Below, one piece after another: positions 11,563-21,426 of a DNA stretch of 64,000 bases (its first letter is position 1; every line of letters starts with the position of its first letter). Source of the DNA: Effrenium voratum (taxonomy: Eukaryota > Sar > Dinophyceae > Suessiales > Symbiodiniaceae); assembly GCA_963377175.1 (NCBI GenBank), contig CAUJNA010001446.1, forward strand, positions 686,922 through 750,921, read 5' to 3'. The notes under the pieces are model-generated. The model ran no database searches and had not been told where the DNA came from. It saw nothing but the letters and a program-made list of their open reading frames with translations. The position numbers and the translations under genes were made by a program.

Positions 11563-13200
11563 AACTGCTTCCGTGCCGTGGGAGCAGGTCAACATACCTG
11601 CCCGGCACGAACAGGTTTTCCCCGCGATCGCTACAAGTCCACGACTCTACTGGATGGCTCACTAGCTTCGGCCAGCTCGATGAAGTCTCACTTGACAGCC
11701 ACGTCCTCAACTTCCAAGGACAACAACTTCCCAAACGTTGCCGTGGCCGGGCCTCTCGACTAGAGCCGCGCTGCTTACCAGTTGCCCTAATTCCCCCTCG
11801 GCCACATTGCCCAGGGGAGGAAAGCATCTGCTCGGACCTTGTCTCTCACTCGGTCCATCACTGGTACCGTCAACTACGCCGCCTTCAGAGCCTCCATGGC
11901 ACCATGCTGTGAAAGCTGGCTGTGCTGACGTTGATGCTATCACTTACCAAGTCCAACTCTGGGCATCAATTCGAAGAGCCCAGGATTCTCAGGTGGGTTC
12001 CCAGCGTGGTGGACCCGCAGAAACAACTGCAAGGCAGCCCCCCGCTGCTTCCACTCGGGTTGTTTGCTTTGCTACCCTTGGCCTGATCTTCGCCGACTTC
12101 AGGACCAACTACCGGAAATACGAATCCTGGCGTCTGAGGCAGCGCAACCAAGCCATCCAGCTTAAGCTCGACGAAGACTTTGGTACGCTGGCGAAGGTCC
12201 TGAAAGACCCAGCCCCCGCTACCATTGACTCGCTCAGGTATGACAGATCCTACACCATTTTGGCTGTAGATTCCTGCTAGTGTCCAGCAGCTTACACCCA
12301 CAACAGTCTCCATTGACTCGGACCACCTCTGGAGCTAATCAACTTTGTCTCCGACACCTCAGCCATCCAGCAAGAATGCACTGCGCTATGCTCCCATAAG
12401 TGGAACACCGCCAGCACGTTTACCTCGGCCGAACTTGAACGGATTAGCAACTTTGCCGCGGCATTCATGCCCATTGAAGGGCCCAGCCAGCAACTTCAGC
12501 TCCAGCCAATCACCGTTCAACGATGGCAAAACACTCTTGCTAAATACAAGGCCCACGCAGAGGGGTTCGCTCTACTCGACCTCCTGAACATGCCACCGGC
12601 ACTCACGGCGCAACTCCTTGGCCTCCTTGCCGCCATTGAAAGCGGAGATGCACCCTGGCCCGGTCAACTTCTTGAGCGAGTTGTCAGACGCATCGCCAAA
12701 ACTCCCGCCGCTGCCACAGCGGATCAGTACTGGCCGATCACCATCTACAGCCTTATCTACCGCACATGCCCTGAAGGCCAAAGAAGCCATGCAGCACCTG
12801 CTCCCCTTCCTCAACGGACATCTGGGTTCATCCCTTGACGTGAAACCACCCAACTCATCTATGAAGTCCAATCCTTCATAGAGCTGTCCCTCCAAGGAGG
12901 AAGCAACGCATGTGGCTTCTCCATCGACTTCAAACGACGCTTCAACGGGAGCCAGTCTGGCTACTTGCGAGAAATCTGGGCATCTCCCTGGACCTCCTTC
13001 AGCCTTGGAGGTCTTTCCTTGAGTACAACCGAACGCGCTTCTGTGTCAGGGACGACCTCTCGGACCCAGTCCACTCCAACAACGGTTATTCTGAGCATCA
13101 TTGCTATGATTCTTGCCGACCTTGCTTTCCACAACTACAGCAATGCGTTCGCTCCGAAAACTTTGGGTCTGCGACCTGTGGGATCAGCTCCCCAATTGCA
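11563..13200 (+). pseudogene. LINE reverse transcriptase remnant (N-terminal half)
   Basis: Fragments in shifting frames can be read as a LINE linker and RT. These are FGQLDEVSLDSHVLNF (near 11670), a basic/helical linker (FADFRTNYRKYESWRLRQRN near 12090), SYTILAVD (12250), then LLNMPPALTAQLLGLLAAIE (12580) and QYWPITIYSLIYRT (12727), which match the fingers region of dinoflagellate LINE RTs. GFSIDFKRRFN (near 12920) matches RT motif A, with the catalytic Asp kept but Arg in place of the usual Ala. AMILADLAFHNY and FAPKTLGL follow at about 13106-13170. The expected Tyr-x-Asp-Asp/Asn motif and the thumb are absent, which suggests an internal deletion near 13175. Confidence 0.7.
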
Positions 13201-13289
13201 CGCGACAGCATGATCTCAAGCAATCCACACTACACTGCGCTCAAGCACGTGCTGACCTGCCGCCTGATCACACGGATGAATTCCTGGTT

Positions 13290-13526
13290 TCCCCTGTGCC
13301 CTTTAAGCTTCAGCATTTGTTTACAGATGGCTCCTGCTTTCAGAGTCAGGACCCAGGACTCGCTCTTGCAGCATGGGGCATTTATCATTCGGGTCATGAC
13401 CAATGCTTTGCAGGAGGTTTGCTGCCGGGCGCTGTTCAATCGGTTAACCGTGCAGAGCTGCTGGCCTTCGTCGCTGCTGCCAAGCGGTGTACGAAGCACT
13501 GGGTGGACACTTCCGAAAACGCTTGA
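13290..13526 (+). pseudogene. LINE RNase H domain remnant
   Basis: The frame ending at TGA 13526 contains LFTDGSCFQ (first catalytic Asp of RNase HI), ALAAWGIYHSG, a GGLLPGAVQ strand and VNRAELLAFVAAAK (catalytic Glu of the Asn-Arg-Ala-Glu-Leu motif). The frame stops soon after, so the rest of the domain with the other catalytic Asp residues is missing or beyond recognition. RNase H in LINEs removes the RNA template during cDNA synthesis. Confidence 0.7.
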
Positions 13527-14088
13527 TCATCAGGCGCCGCCTACCCTGGCTCAGTGCATTCGGGCTGTACAGCTTGTGCTCACTTCGCTAGCGAAGGTCT
13601 TTTTCCCCGATTTTTTTTTGACCAGCAACAATTGCCTCGTGCAGCTTGGGGTTGCTATGCCCCTTTCAGGGGTTGCCATAGGTCGCGAGGTCCGCGCACC
13701 TTTGCACCCAGGCACCCAGACACCCACGCGCCCACACGCCCACGCAGCTGCCGAAACACCCACGCACCCACGCGCTCGCGGACCCAGCCACCTGCGCATC
13801 CACATACCTACCGACTCTCCCGCACACACGGCGTCCACGAAATCACGCATGCCCGCAAGATTGCCGCACACCCGCTCGCACTCCCGCCACACCCATGCAG
13901 GCCCGCCCGCGTCCCAGGCACCATGTTCTCGATGTACCGTGACAGAGAGAGTCGCCCCCCCCCCCCATGAACACAAAATCACGCGCGAGAGGGACCGTCA
14001 CGCGCAGCATCATGTCACGCACAGCATCTTTTGGAACATCATGCTTGCGCGGCATCGTACGCAACATCACGCAGTGCATGCGCGCAGC

Positions 14089-14250
14089 GTGAGCGGGCGT
14101 GCGTTAGGTGGGGCGTGGATGCAGTGCTGGGCGGGTGCGTGTGAGCAGCACCGGGTGCGCTTACTAGGTGGCAGGCATCTGTGCAGTGCTGTGCGGGCGC
14201 ACGTGAGCGGGTTTGCTTATTAGGTGGTAGGCGTGGATGCAGTGCTGAGC
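14089..14250. repeat. 50-62-bp tandem repeat, three diverged copies
   Basis: Copies start near 14089, 14139 and 14201. Each runs from a GTGAGC-like start through TTAGGTGG or CTAGGTGG to TGCAGTGCTG. Confidence 0.8.
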
Positions 14251-14307
14251 CCCTCCCTTTGCTGGAGCCAGCGACTCCCTCCCCGCGCCCCCACCTCCCA
14301 GACCTGA

Positions 14308-14404
14308 CGGGTTGCAAGTGACCCGATTTCGGGTTGCAAGTGACCGAACGGGTCGCAAGTGACCCAGGGTCGCAAGTGACCGGATGGGCGGGTCGCAAGT
14401 GACC
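14308..14404. repeat. Minisatellite with core GGGTCGCAAGTGACC, five copies
   Basis: The 15-bp core is nearly palindromic at its ends (GGGT...GACC) and occurs at 14309, 14331, 14350, 14368 and 14390, with 3-7-bp spacers. Confidence 0.9.
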
Positions 14405-14450
14405 CCACAGCCGTTGCGGTAGGCATTGGGTCTAATGACCTTAAGTGAAG

Positions 14451-17400
14451 CTGCAAGATTACACGTCTTGCAGCTGGCCCAAGCGGCCCTTCCGCATCCA
14501 GGCTGACTTCGCCCGGCCTGCGTAGCTTTGACAAGTGACCGCTTGCCGCACTGCTTCGCTGCTTCGCTGTGCGGGAGTATTGCGTCTCATTCCGACAGGA
14601 AGAAGCCGAAGGATGTGCCATGCAGGCCGACAAGGACCCAAGGCTTTGAGGGACTTCGGCCAGGTGCCTGACATAGGCTCTTGGCCTACTCACGGTGCTT
14701 TCGGCTCAGTAGCCATACAGCAGAGCTACCTGATGTTGACCCATGGCCTCCGAGCTTGTCTCAAATTCTTGCGAGCTGGCACTACGCAGCTGGAATGGGA
14801 CTTTGCCACGTGTTTGGTTTCAGCTGACCGCCTTAAGGTTGCTTTGGTTGCTTAGAGTGAAGTGCATGTAGGAAGCACAGTTCAAGTGGAGAGTTTGTGG
14901 AAATCTTCCAAATCATTCCAGCCATGGCTCGCAAAAGAATTCTTCGTGGCCATGCCTGAATCTCAGTGCACAAATCTTGAGGTTCTTCAGCTGTTGGGTG
15001 TGCATTCTAGCCGGGGATCTGGCACCCTTTGCTAGACATCATCTAGGTAAGGATTGTGTGTCCACCAACCACTTTGGCGGTGGTTTCAGAGGAAAGTTGA
15101 TATTTGTGTACTTGGCTTGACGGGTACTCCACTTTGCCCGTGTTTGTTGCTTCTGTGTCCAACGTAGGTTCTAATTCGCTCGAGGATGTCCAAGAAATCC
15201 CGGAGGGAACCATGCGTTACTTTGTCCATTTGTTGTATATAATGATGTTTTGCACCATGGTGATGGCATGTAGTGTGCTCCTTCAGTACAGGCATTCCAG
15301 TCTGCAGCATGCCGAGCCAAAGCAGACGCATGCAGTCTGGTCCAGGGCTACGAACATGCCTTCGTTTGTGGCAGGATTGGCAAACAGGGCGCTGGCATTT
15401 TGAGGCCACTGTGCTAAGGCCAGATGCCAAGTGGAGCACGCTTTGAGAAAGAACAAGGCATTGGCCAAAGCGCTTGTGTGTGTGTGTGCGATTGTTAGGC
15501 CAACGTCGGCTACACGAGGACCACATTATGTGACTTGCCCGCAGATGAAGATTCTACACATGTACATATATCTATATTTATATATATATACATACACACG
15601 AGCAAGTCACAACATGTGAGACTCACGACAATTGTCTGGTTGCCTGCGCTGTGCTTCTTGCCGATTGCGGGCAGTAAGCTCTTGAGTGATGACTGGGTGG
15701 GTGCACATGAGGCCTCTTAGCATGTGAGTGTAGTGCAATTGGCATTCATGTCTGGATTGCTTCAATTTACTTGGCGTTGACCTTTGCAGTCGCGAGACTC
15801 GGTCCAATGCCTTGCCGTATGGCTCAAAAGCTCACAGCCGCACGAAGGCAAAAACTCGACTTGCCGGCATGGAGGTGCAGCTAGTGCTGGGGCCAGATGG
15901 CAAAGTCATTTTTCTGGAGCCTTGGCTGGGTGAATGGGTGGGCGGGTGGGTGGCTTGCTGAACGCCATTTGCTTGGCCATCGCCCGGGCTCTTTTGGTGG
16001 ACAGCTAGCACACCTTCTATACTAGGTGCGGAAGGGTTACCTTACTTCCGTATCCCCAACTTCATGCTTGAACGCAGGCTAGACGGGGCCATCTTTGTCC
16101 CCAAAAGCGCGTATTACATTAAGCATATTGAGGCTTTTTGCCTGAGGGCATGTGATTGAACTTTCTGCGACTTCAACCTGTTGCCATTGTTCGCCTTCCC
16201 AGACGCATCTGCGGGCTGTCTCTGTCCGTTTCTGTGAAAGCTATATGCAACACGTAGCCATAGCTTGCCTTCCTGCACAGAATCTCAGGCTAATGTGGTG
16301 GCATTGGTTTTGCATTCCACCCCTTAGCTTTAACGAGTTCCGGTTGGGGAGAGAATTTGCATGTGCGCTGCAATTACTTGTGACATGTGCTGACTGCGTT
16401 TCGTGCTGACTCTTCGGACCATTCCCTTGGACAGAGCGAAACCGGCCAACAACATATGAGGTCCTCTCCTATAAAATTGTTGATGAAATAGCCCAACTAA
16501 TTCATCAGCAAGCGTGGTATTCCCGGAGATAGCCCGGCCCTGGTTTCAATTTGCCATTGCATCACACCGTCCATCTCCGTGGCGAAAGGCTAGGCCTGTT
16601 GTGTTTGTAGGTCTCGCTCAATCTGAGCACTTTCGCTCAAATACCGAAAGGCTATCTCTGTGGCTAAAGGCACATGTTTTGGATTCTGGGCTATCTCTAT
16701 GGTGCCCAGTAAAATGATGTGCGCTGCTCGTTTGGGCTCCGTAATTATTTTCGGTTTGGCGTGCTCGTCTTAGTTGCTTGAGCCCACAATGGAGCACCGA
16801 GCTGCCACTACATGTTGTGCGCCAAAAGCTCAGTCGTTTTTGTTTGCACTTTGTCAAGTGCATGCAGTGGCAGTGGAGAGCAGCCGCGGAAAGCCGGGTC
16901 ATCAGGATGCTTGCAATGCAATTAACGCATCGTGCTTCGGGAATGCATATGTGCCACTACCTGCAAAAGTACGGAGGGCTTACGAGTGGTGTGCGGAAAG
17001 GCGTGCCTCGAGGTTGCTGGTTCGAGGCATATTCCTCATGCCAGTGAGTGATAATGAGTCAACGGTCTATGATTCTATGCATGTGTGTGTGTGTGTGTCT
17101 GTTTTGGGAACCCATGCGTGGTTGGCTTCACAGGGAGAACTATTCAACTCTTTCTCAGAGCCCAATTTCGAGAGCACCCATGCAGGAAGGCAGGAGGAAC
17201 CAGCACTGTGAGCGCCCATGTTAAATTTGCAACCCACACACAGAGTCTGTGTGTGGGTTCTCAGACACACATGCACGTTTGTGCTCTTGCATCAGCCGGG
17301 CCAGGAAAGCAAGGCCGACTTCGTCGAGTGGCTGTTCGCGATTATGGATGTGCCCCTTTCAGGCAGCGATGCTGGAAAGGGGCCTTTGTTGGCGTAGGCA

Positions 17401-17640
17401 AACGCAGGGCCTGACTCAACAGGGTAGACGGAGCCAATGAAATAATCAACACATGCTTCGGGCAGTCGTTATGTTCCTCTCGCAGTGTGCATTTGTCTTG
17501 ATGCTCAGGTATCGTGTGTTTCAACAGTACCAGGAACATCGGAAGAGAAGGCCTTATTTGAAGGCAACTGTTTGGGGCGAGCTTGGGATGTGCGGCTGAA
17601 ACTTTCGCGCCAGGATTGGTGAAGTTGTGCCAAAAGAGCA
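14451..17640. other. Stretch with no confident gene; two weak exon candidates
   Basis: Two short segments look coding. One, 15868-15945, encodes EVQLVLGPDGKVIFLEP after an ATG. The other, about 16024-16150, encodes PYFRIPNFMLERRLDGAIFV. They could be 5' exons of the DUF674-like gene downstream, but I cannot tie them together. The rest holds TA and TG microsatellites (15561-15600, 17078-17099) and a hairpin at 17231-17259. Confidence 0.35.
17231..17259. repeat. Perfect 13-bp inverted repeat (hairpin)
   Basis: AACCCACACACAG and its exact reverse complement are separated by the 3-base loop AGT. Confidence 0.9.
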
Positions 17641-17752
17641 GCGCACATGGTCACTCAGCTGCGCTTGGCGTACATCGAGTCTTTGATTAAAGACCTGGCG
17701 AGCGAGCTGAGGAGCCGGGCCCCTGACAAACTTGTCGGGGTCTTTGGTGACC

Positions 17753-18199
17753 ATGGACAAGGCCTATTTTCAAGATCAGAAGGTTGGCAACCCCATCGCT
17801 CAGAAAGAGGTGTCCGGTGCAACCGAGCTGCTCCAAACCATGAAGCTCAAGAAGGCCCAAACTGGCATGCCAGTGTATCAGTGCAACTCGTGCTGCAGAC
17901 AGACGTCATGCACTTGCAATCTGAATAGCAACTGCTTCATACACAGCAACCAGTGTCCGTCCGGATGTGCCTATGTGGCGTTCCAACTGGTTCCGCCCCC
18001 ACCTGCTGCATCACCTATGTCTTCAAGCTTGCTGGCCCCTGGTAACTACAAGTTCATGGTCACGGAGGACCTCACAGTTGTGGATGCCTCCGTGGTGAAG
18101 GCAATGGAATTCATTCAGGCGCATGCGGGTGACATGACGAAGATCAAGCGCCTTGGTGCAAAGCCGTGCTGCGGTTGCTTCCCGAGTTCGATATCTCAG
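17753..18199 (+). CDS. DUF674-like protein, main exon
   Basis: From ATG 17753 (in a frame open from 17732) to a GT donor at 18200 the exon encodes about 149 residues. It contains a Cys-rich segment (CNSCCRQTSCTC, then CFIHSNQCPSGC) that could bind zinc, a Pro-rich linker, and YKFMVTEDLTVVDASVV. The latter resembles the (F)MVTDDL-V-P-S repeat of the plant DUF674 family. That family has no established biochemical function. The exon ends at AG|GT, like the other introns in the window. An overlapping frame upstream (17647-17745, LRLAYIESLIKDLASELRSR) also looks coding and may be an earlier exon. The family call comes from motif memory and needs a profile search. Confidence 0.45.
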
Positions 18200-18699
18200 G
18201 TTTGTAGGCTCGGTTTGTTTTCGGGGGCAGGTATTGATGAATCTTGCTTATCATGGAGGCCTTCTACCATTTCCGACCCACTGCAAGCCACACTCCTATA
18301 AAAGGGGTGGAACAAGTGGTTTGGCCAATCTATCCCGATGGCATTATTGGTTGGGTGAAAGTACAAAAAACAACAACTTCCACCGTTTGGAATTTTTTCA
18401 TCCCCTTTTATATACCCAGAGAAAGGGACTTGTGCCATCTTTGGTGTAAACAATGTCGAACGCCAGTGCGCGCTTGTTTCGGGATTGCTTTTTTTCACCC
18501 TGTTGCCCATAGCTTATCACATCCCAAATGGCCAAGCAACAGCTAGAAGCAGACATCAAGCTTGGGCAAGGTCATAAAAGGGTGCCAGCTTCAACCATGT
18601 TTGTCGACCATGATAGCCGCACGTCTGCATTTGCTTATTGAAGGGTTAACCTTGGAAGTGGCCATTAGAGTGTGCAGGGCATATTCTGCCTGGAGCACA

Positions 18700-18842
18700 T
18701 GAGGGGAGGGCAGCGGCAGGATGGCACAACCACGGCACCCATTCCCCAAGAGCCAAGGACAGCTACGGCCACATGTTCGGAAGACAAGCTGCGCAAGCTG
18801 ATTGGATCGCTTCTTGCAGGATCTAAGTCTGTGGCTCTTCAG
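18700..18842 (+). CDS. Possible downstream exon of the DUF674-like gene
   Basis: A frame through here encodes SEDKLRKLIGSLLAGSKSVAL. The pattern is like the helix-Leu-x-x-Ser-Leu-x-Ser-Lys segment that follows the MVTDDL motif in DUF674 proteins. Exact splice sites are unresolved. The link to the 17753-18199 exon is inference. Confidence 0.3.
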
Positions 18843-20740
18843 CATTGGGCTTGCAGTTGTCCAGGGTGCTTGAAAGATTCATTTGGGCCACAGCTGATTT
18901 GGTTAGAGGATCGCCTTGTAAAGCAAGTGGTTTCTGGATGCATCCAGCCAAGGCCGCATGTGAGGTCACTTGAGGGATTTTGATCGAAACTGACTTGCGC
19001 AGAAGACCCTGACCTGATTGCCGTCGCCTCCATCTTGTGACAATTTCCCCTCGCCCACCAACCTGGGCCCCGCCTGAACTCAGACAAAAATTGCTTGCCT
19101 TGATGACTTGATCTTGAAGCCTGTTTTATAGCCCTCTCCTTTCTGAGACCCTGGGCGATGAGCTTGCAACTAGCAAATCAAGGAATGCTGCAGTTGGATT
19201 CCGACCAGCGAATGGCTTTCTTTATCAGGGTAGACCGGTTTTCAAGGGGGGTGGGCGGTGGGCTTTAAGACCTCCAGAAACCTGCTGGTTGACACCATGC
19301 GGCAAGGGCATCCTCTGGCTACGACGCTAATGGAGTAGCCACGACATCGTAAGTCGCATGTTGTTGGCAGTATTGGCAATGCCACCGTGAATTCGAGAAA
19401 AGCAACAATTTTGCTTGGTGACTTGACGGGGTAAACATGGATTGGTTGTTGGTTGGCTCAACCTCCTGGTGTTTGTCGTTGTCTCGGTGCCGGGTTGGCA
19501 CTGGACATTGCAGATCCTAAGTCAGTTTGCATCGGGTGCAAGTCCATTGATTGAGGAGCTCGCCGGGAAAATTGCAAGACGTCCTTTCCCGTTGGAACTG
19601 GGCCTTTGTCACTTGCATGCAGGTGCTCACTGACACATTCGCCGCAGAGGTCAGCGATGCTAGCGCCTGGGCTTCAGAATTGTGAACCTCTGGATGGCAA
19701 TGGAGAAGCCGTCCAACTTTTTCTAGGGAATCCGTGACGTACTTTTTGGAGAGCCACCCCGCATGAATCCACCCGGACGAACTTATAAACCCGCAGGGAC
19801 ACCAAAGCCGAATAGACATGAGAGTCGCCAGTAGCAAATTTCATACGGCGCGTTAGACGTGGTACTAAGATATTTGCACATTTCCGAGAGCTTGAAATCT
19901 TCAAGGATTCTTGGAGTACTACACTTGTTTTTCATTCTTGCATGCTGCCCAAGTGGTGTGCAAAACACTGTAGATAGCAAAACGACGCAGGCAAAAAAAA
20001 AAAAACGGGATACCGTCATGACAACGTTGGGCAGTGATCTATTTGAGGGGCCTTACGAGGTCAACCGACGAAAGCCTGACAACCATCTGGGGGTCAGACT
20101 TGGGCCTGTTTAGGCAAACATGCCACGCCTCTGTGTAAGTACGGCTTAGTACTGACTTGAAATTGGTTCAGCATTCCTCTGAGCTGGCCCCATACTGAAT
20201 TGTGGAGTATTGGCTCAGCAATCACGCATACTGGCTCAGCAGTTTTTTGTATTGGTTTACTGTTGCCACTGTTGCTCTAGTATTGGTTTGGTATTTGTGA
20301 ATATTGCTTGGGTGTTGGTATTGAGTATCATTGGTTTTGTGTTGGCTCAGCCTTCCTTTGGCCTAGAGGTTTTTTCTTCCGGCCTTAAATATGTCCAGGG
20401 CTTCCCTCCACCTGGTTGGGAGGCTGTTTAAGTATAGAGTGTGATAAAGAGCTTGACTGTTTGGGAGCTCAGGTGGTTTTGCTGGCTTAGTGTTGGCTTA
20501 GTGTTGGTTTGCTATTGGTTTAGCGTTGGCCTAGGTTTGGTTTATATAGTATTGGCAGTATTGGTTAAAGTTGTTTTAGTATTGATTTGGTATTGCTCTA
20601 GTATTGCCAGGGCTGGGCAGCCATAGTTTTCGACCAGAAAGCACATGTGTTGTTTTTTATATGTCCATCCTTTCTTCATTGTTAGATTGGGGAAACGCTT
20701 GCTTGCATTGCCTAGCCATCGACCAGTCATTCCCCAACAT
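18843..20740. other. Stretch without a recognised gene
   Basis: No domain or exon chain is supported. A tract of A residues lies at 19994-20005. The final 450 bases are the TATTGGTTTAG-type repetitive tract listed next. Confidence 0.5.
20156..20600 (+). repeat. Degenerate TATTGGTTTAG / TTGGCTCAG repeat tract
   Basis: Words such as GTATTGGTTT, TATTGGCTCAG and AGTATTG recur every 10-25 bases. The same words occur at 1-125 and directly at the left edge of the AT-rich insertion (34619-34643). Confidence 0.6.
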
Positions 20741-20972
20741 TACCACGCCAAAGGTTTTGCAGGGAAATGGCCGAGTAATCATTCAACGCCAGCTGCAAAT
20801 TCGTAAGTTTCTCAACGACATGATGTCCCCGTCAGATACAGGATATATGAGCTCTCCCCTCCAGCCAAGGTTCGGACAGCTCCTTCGAGCGAGTGAGCAT
20901 TGGCACCAGTTGAGCCGTTCCGTGGACTGCATCTTAGCGGCACGCAGTGGGCAGAAACCTCCCCCCGGCTTC
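20741..20972 (+). CDS. Possible exon of an unidentified gene
   Basis: After CAAAG|G (20753) a frame encodes VIIQRQLQIRKFLNDMM and then RFGQLLRASEHWHQLSRSVD, with a natural-looking amino-acid mix. I recognise no family. It lies just upstream of the LTR retrotransposon. If it belongs with the exons at 29430-29954, the element sits in an intron. Confidence 0.3.
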
Positions 20973-21140
20973 ACAGTAAATATTTCTGGGCCAAGTATAG
21001 CCACATCGCCAAGGGTTTGTGACCTCCACGGATGAAGGTCGCTTTCTTGGGGGTTCCCAGATCTTCGGTTGCAGAAGGATGGTTCACCCGATTGTCGGCT
21101 TGCTGCTTGCTTTGAGCTTTGCCTTTGGCTACTTGGCACG

Positions 21141-21164
21141 TCTCTCTCTCTCTCTCTCTCTCTC
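21141..21164. repeat. (TC)n microsatellite, left side of the insertion site
   Basis: Twelve TC units end five bases before the 5' LTR. A TTTC/TC-rich microsatellite resumes directly after the 3' LTR (28976-29020), so the element sits inside one split TC tract. Confidence 0.9.
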
Positions 21165-21169
21165 ATTCT

Positions 21170-21346
21170 TGTCAAACTACATGCTTCACTTTGCACCCTT
21201 GTTGCATGTATGTTCACTACCGCAGGCCTTGAGCTTACTACTCCGCATGAGTCAAAAGGTTGGCAGCTGCAGACTACATTGGTTGACTGTTTGTTTGAAC
21301 ACTACAGCACTTGCACTTGTAAGCAAAGTAACCACCGATTTTAACG
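21170..21346 (+). repeat. 5' LTR (177 bp)
   Basis: It starts TGTCAAACTACATGC and ends CCGATTTTAACG. TGTCAAA and the terminal TTTAACG form an imperfect short inverted repeat, so the end differs from the usual ...CA. It is identical to the copy at 28798-28974. Confidence 0.93.
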
Positions 21347-21360
21347 TGGTAGCGGAGCTG
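21347..21360 (+). other. Primer-binding site (initiator tRNA-Met-like)
   Basis: TGGTAGCGGAGCTG begins at the base after the LTR. TGGTAGC-GAG complements the 3' end of a eukaryotic initiator methionine tRNA (...CTCTGCTACCA) with one mismatch in the first eleven bases. This tRNA is the usual primer of copia elements. Confidence 0.7.
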
Positions 21361-21426
21361 AGATCCTAAACATAGGGGAGCTCCAGTAAGCAGTAAGTAC
21401 TACAACAACAGAGCAACAGCAGCTAC

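Larger units (their letters stand above)
10274..13526 (+). mobile_element. Decayed non-LTR (LINE-like) retrotransposon with a 5' spliced leader
   Basis: In order on the + strand come the spliced leader, a 168-codon first ORF, fragments of an apurinic-type endonuclease (EEP), a linker, the N-terminal half of a reverse transcriptase and an RNase H domain. The pieces lie in different frames, with several frameshifts and stops, so the copy is dead. Part of the RT, including the catalytic Tyr-x-Asp-Asp-type region, is missing. The domain order EEP-RT-RNase H is that of LINEs of the I/L1-like group, and linker words such as SYTILAVD are ones I associate with dinoflagellate LINE proteins (recollection, not a search). 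The 3' end is not defined by a clear poly(A) tail; I place it after the RNase H stop. Confidence 0.8.
13527..14450. other. GC-rich, tandem-repeat-rich stretch
   Basis: A CACGC/CCCAC-rich degenerate tract (13700-13965) is followed by a C-run and two minisatellites listed separately. The long open frames across it (for example 12910-14223) carry Pro/His/Thr/Arg low-complexity sequence caused by the repeats and do not look like protein genes. Confidence 0.6.

Noticed and set aside
12255..12265. CCATTTTGGCT, part of the spliced-leader sequence
   Set aside because: Only 11 bases match, and they encode the TILAV segment of the LINE linker; not a second leader copy.
12910..14223. 437-codon plus-strand ORF
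   Set aside because: Its start overlaps a frameshifted RT fragment (VWLLARNLGIS), but most of it is His/Pro/Thr/Arg low complexity from tandem repeats.
14308..14404. Regularly spaced short repeats, CRISPR-like at first sight
   Set aside because: The spacers are only 3-7 bp and the genome is eukaryotic; it is a minisatellite.
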